Source: Psettodes erumei (Eukaryota > Chordata > Actinopteri > Pleuronectiformes > Psettodidae). Taken from it: a stretch of 64,000 nt of DNA. A program made the translations under genes and the position numbers. The stretch's first letter is position 1, and the number at the start of each line of letters is the position of its first letter. The notes under the pieces are model-generated. The model made no database searches. It was not told the DNA's origin and saw nothing but the letters and a program-made list of their open reading frames with translations. Where the stretch lies: assembly GCA_016785225.1 (NCBI GenBank), contig JAFBJZ010000006.1, forward strand, positions 15,001-79,000. The letters are read 5' to 3'. Below, piece by piece: positions 63,940-64,000 of this stretch.

Positions 63940-64000
63940 GTCAGTCACGACATTTCTACCACGTCCAGGTCGGGAGGGAAAATCTGTTTCACATCGTTTT

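Overview
The window looks like nuclear DNA of a ray-finned (teleost) fish. It holds four spliced vertebrate genes with short GT-AG introns, intergenic gaps of a few kilobases, CpG-rich promoters and about fifty (CA)n/(TG)n microsatellites. The compactness and GC-rich third codon positions suggest a percomorph-type genome, but the species cannot be named from sequence alone. I saw no bacterial, viral or clearly transposon-derived coding sequence. Gene identities rest on recalled family sequences and splice-phase bookkeeping, not on database searches.

Layout. 1-2900: intergenic, ending in a CpG-rich block that may be the promoter of a gene lying to the left. 3456-12983 (minus): scaf4, an anti-terminator that binds the RNA polymerase II C-terminal domain (18 coding exons, 734 residues predicted). 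13200-22230: intergenic with small repeats. 22231-30640 (minus): postn, periostin (21 coding exons, 795 residues predicted), with a TATA box and a G-quadruplex-prone tract just upstream. 30800-32570: short spacer with a consensus CTCF motif. 33006-38661 (minus): trpc4, a receptor-operated cation channel (10 coding exons, 907 residues predicted). 38920-45600: CpG-rich regions of the two divergent promoters, separated by a spacer that holds a 505-bp (TG)n array abutting a perfect CTCF core motif. 45624 to the window end (plus): the first four coding exons of frem2, a Fraser-complex basement-membrane protein; the gene runs off the right edge.

The genes do not form one pathway. Postn-trpc4-frem2 matches the human chromosome 13q13 neighbourhood, while scaf4 is on chromosome 21 in human, so the window records an ancestral or fish-specific linkage. 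ufm1, which lies between TRPC4 and FREM2 in human, was not seen here.

The most notable points are a single-base insertion that breaks frem2 exon 1; a GC-AG intron in trpc4; a trpc4 C-terminus without the usual PDZ-binding tail; a perfect 39-bp coding duplication in postn; microsatellites serving as splice-acceptor tracts in postn and frem2; and CTCF motifs in divergent orientation around trpc4. I found no convincing unknown enzymatic or defence system.
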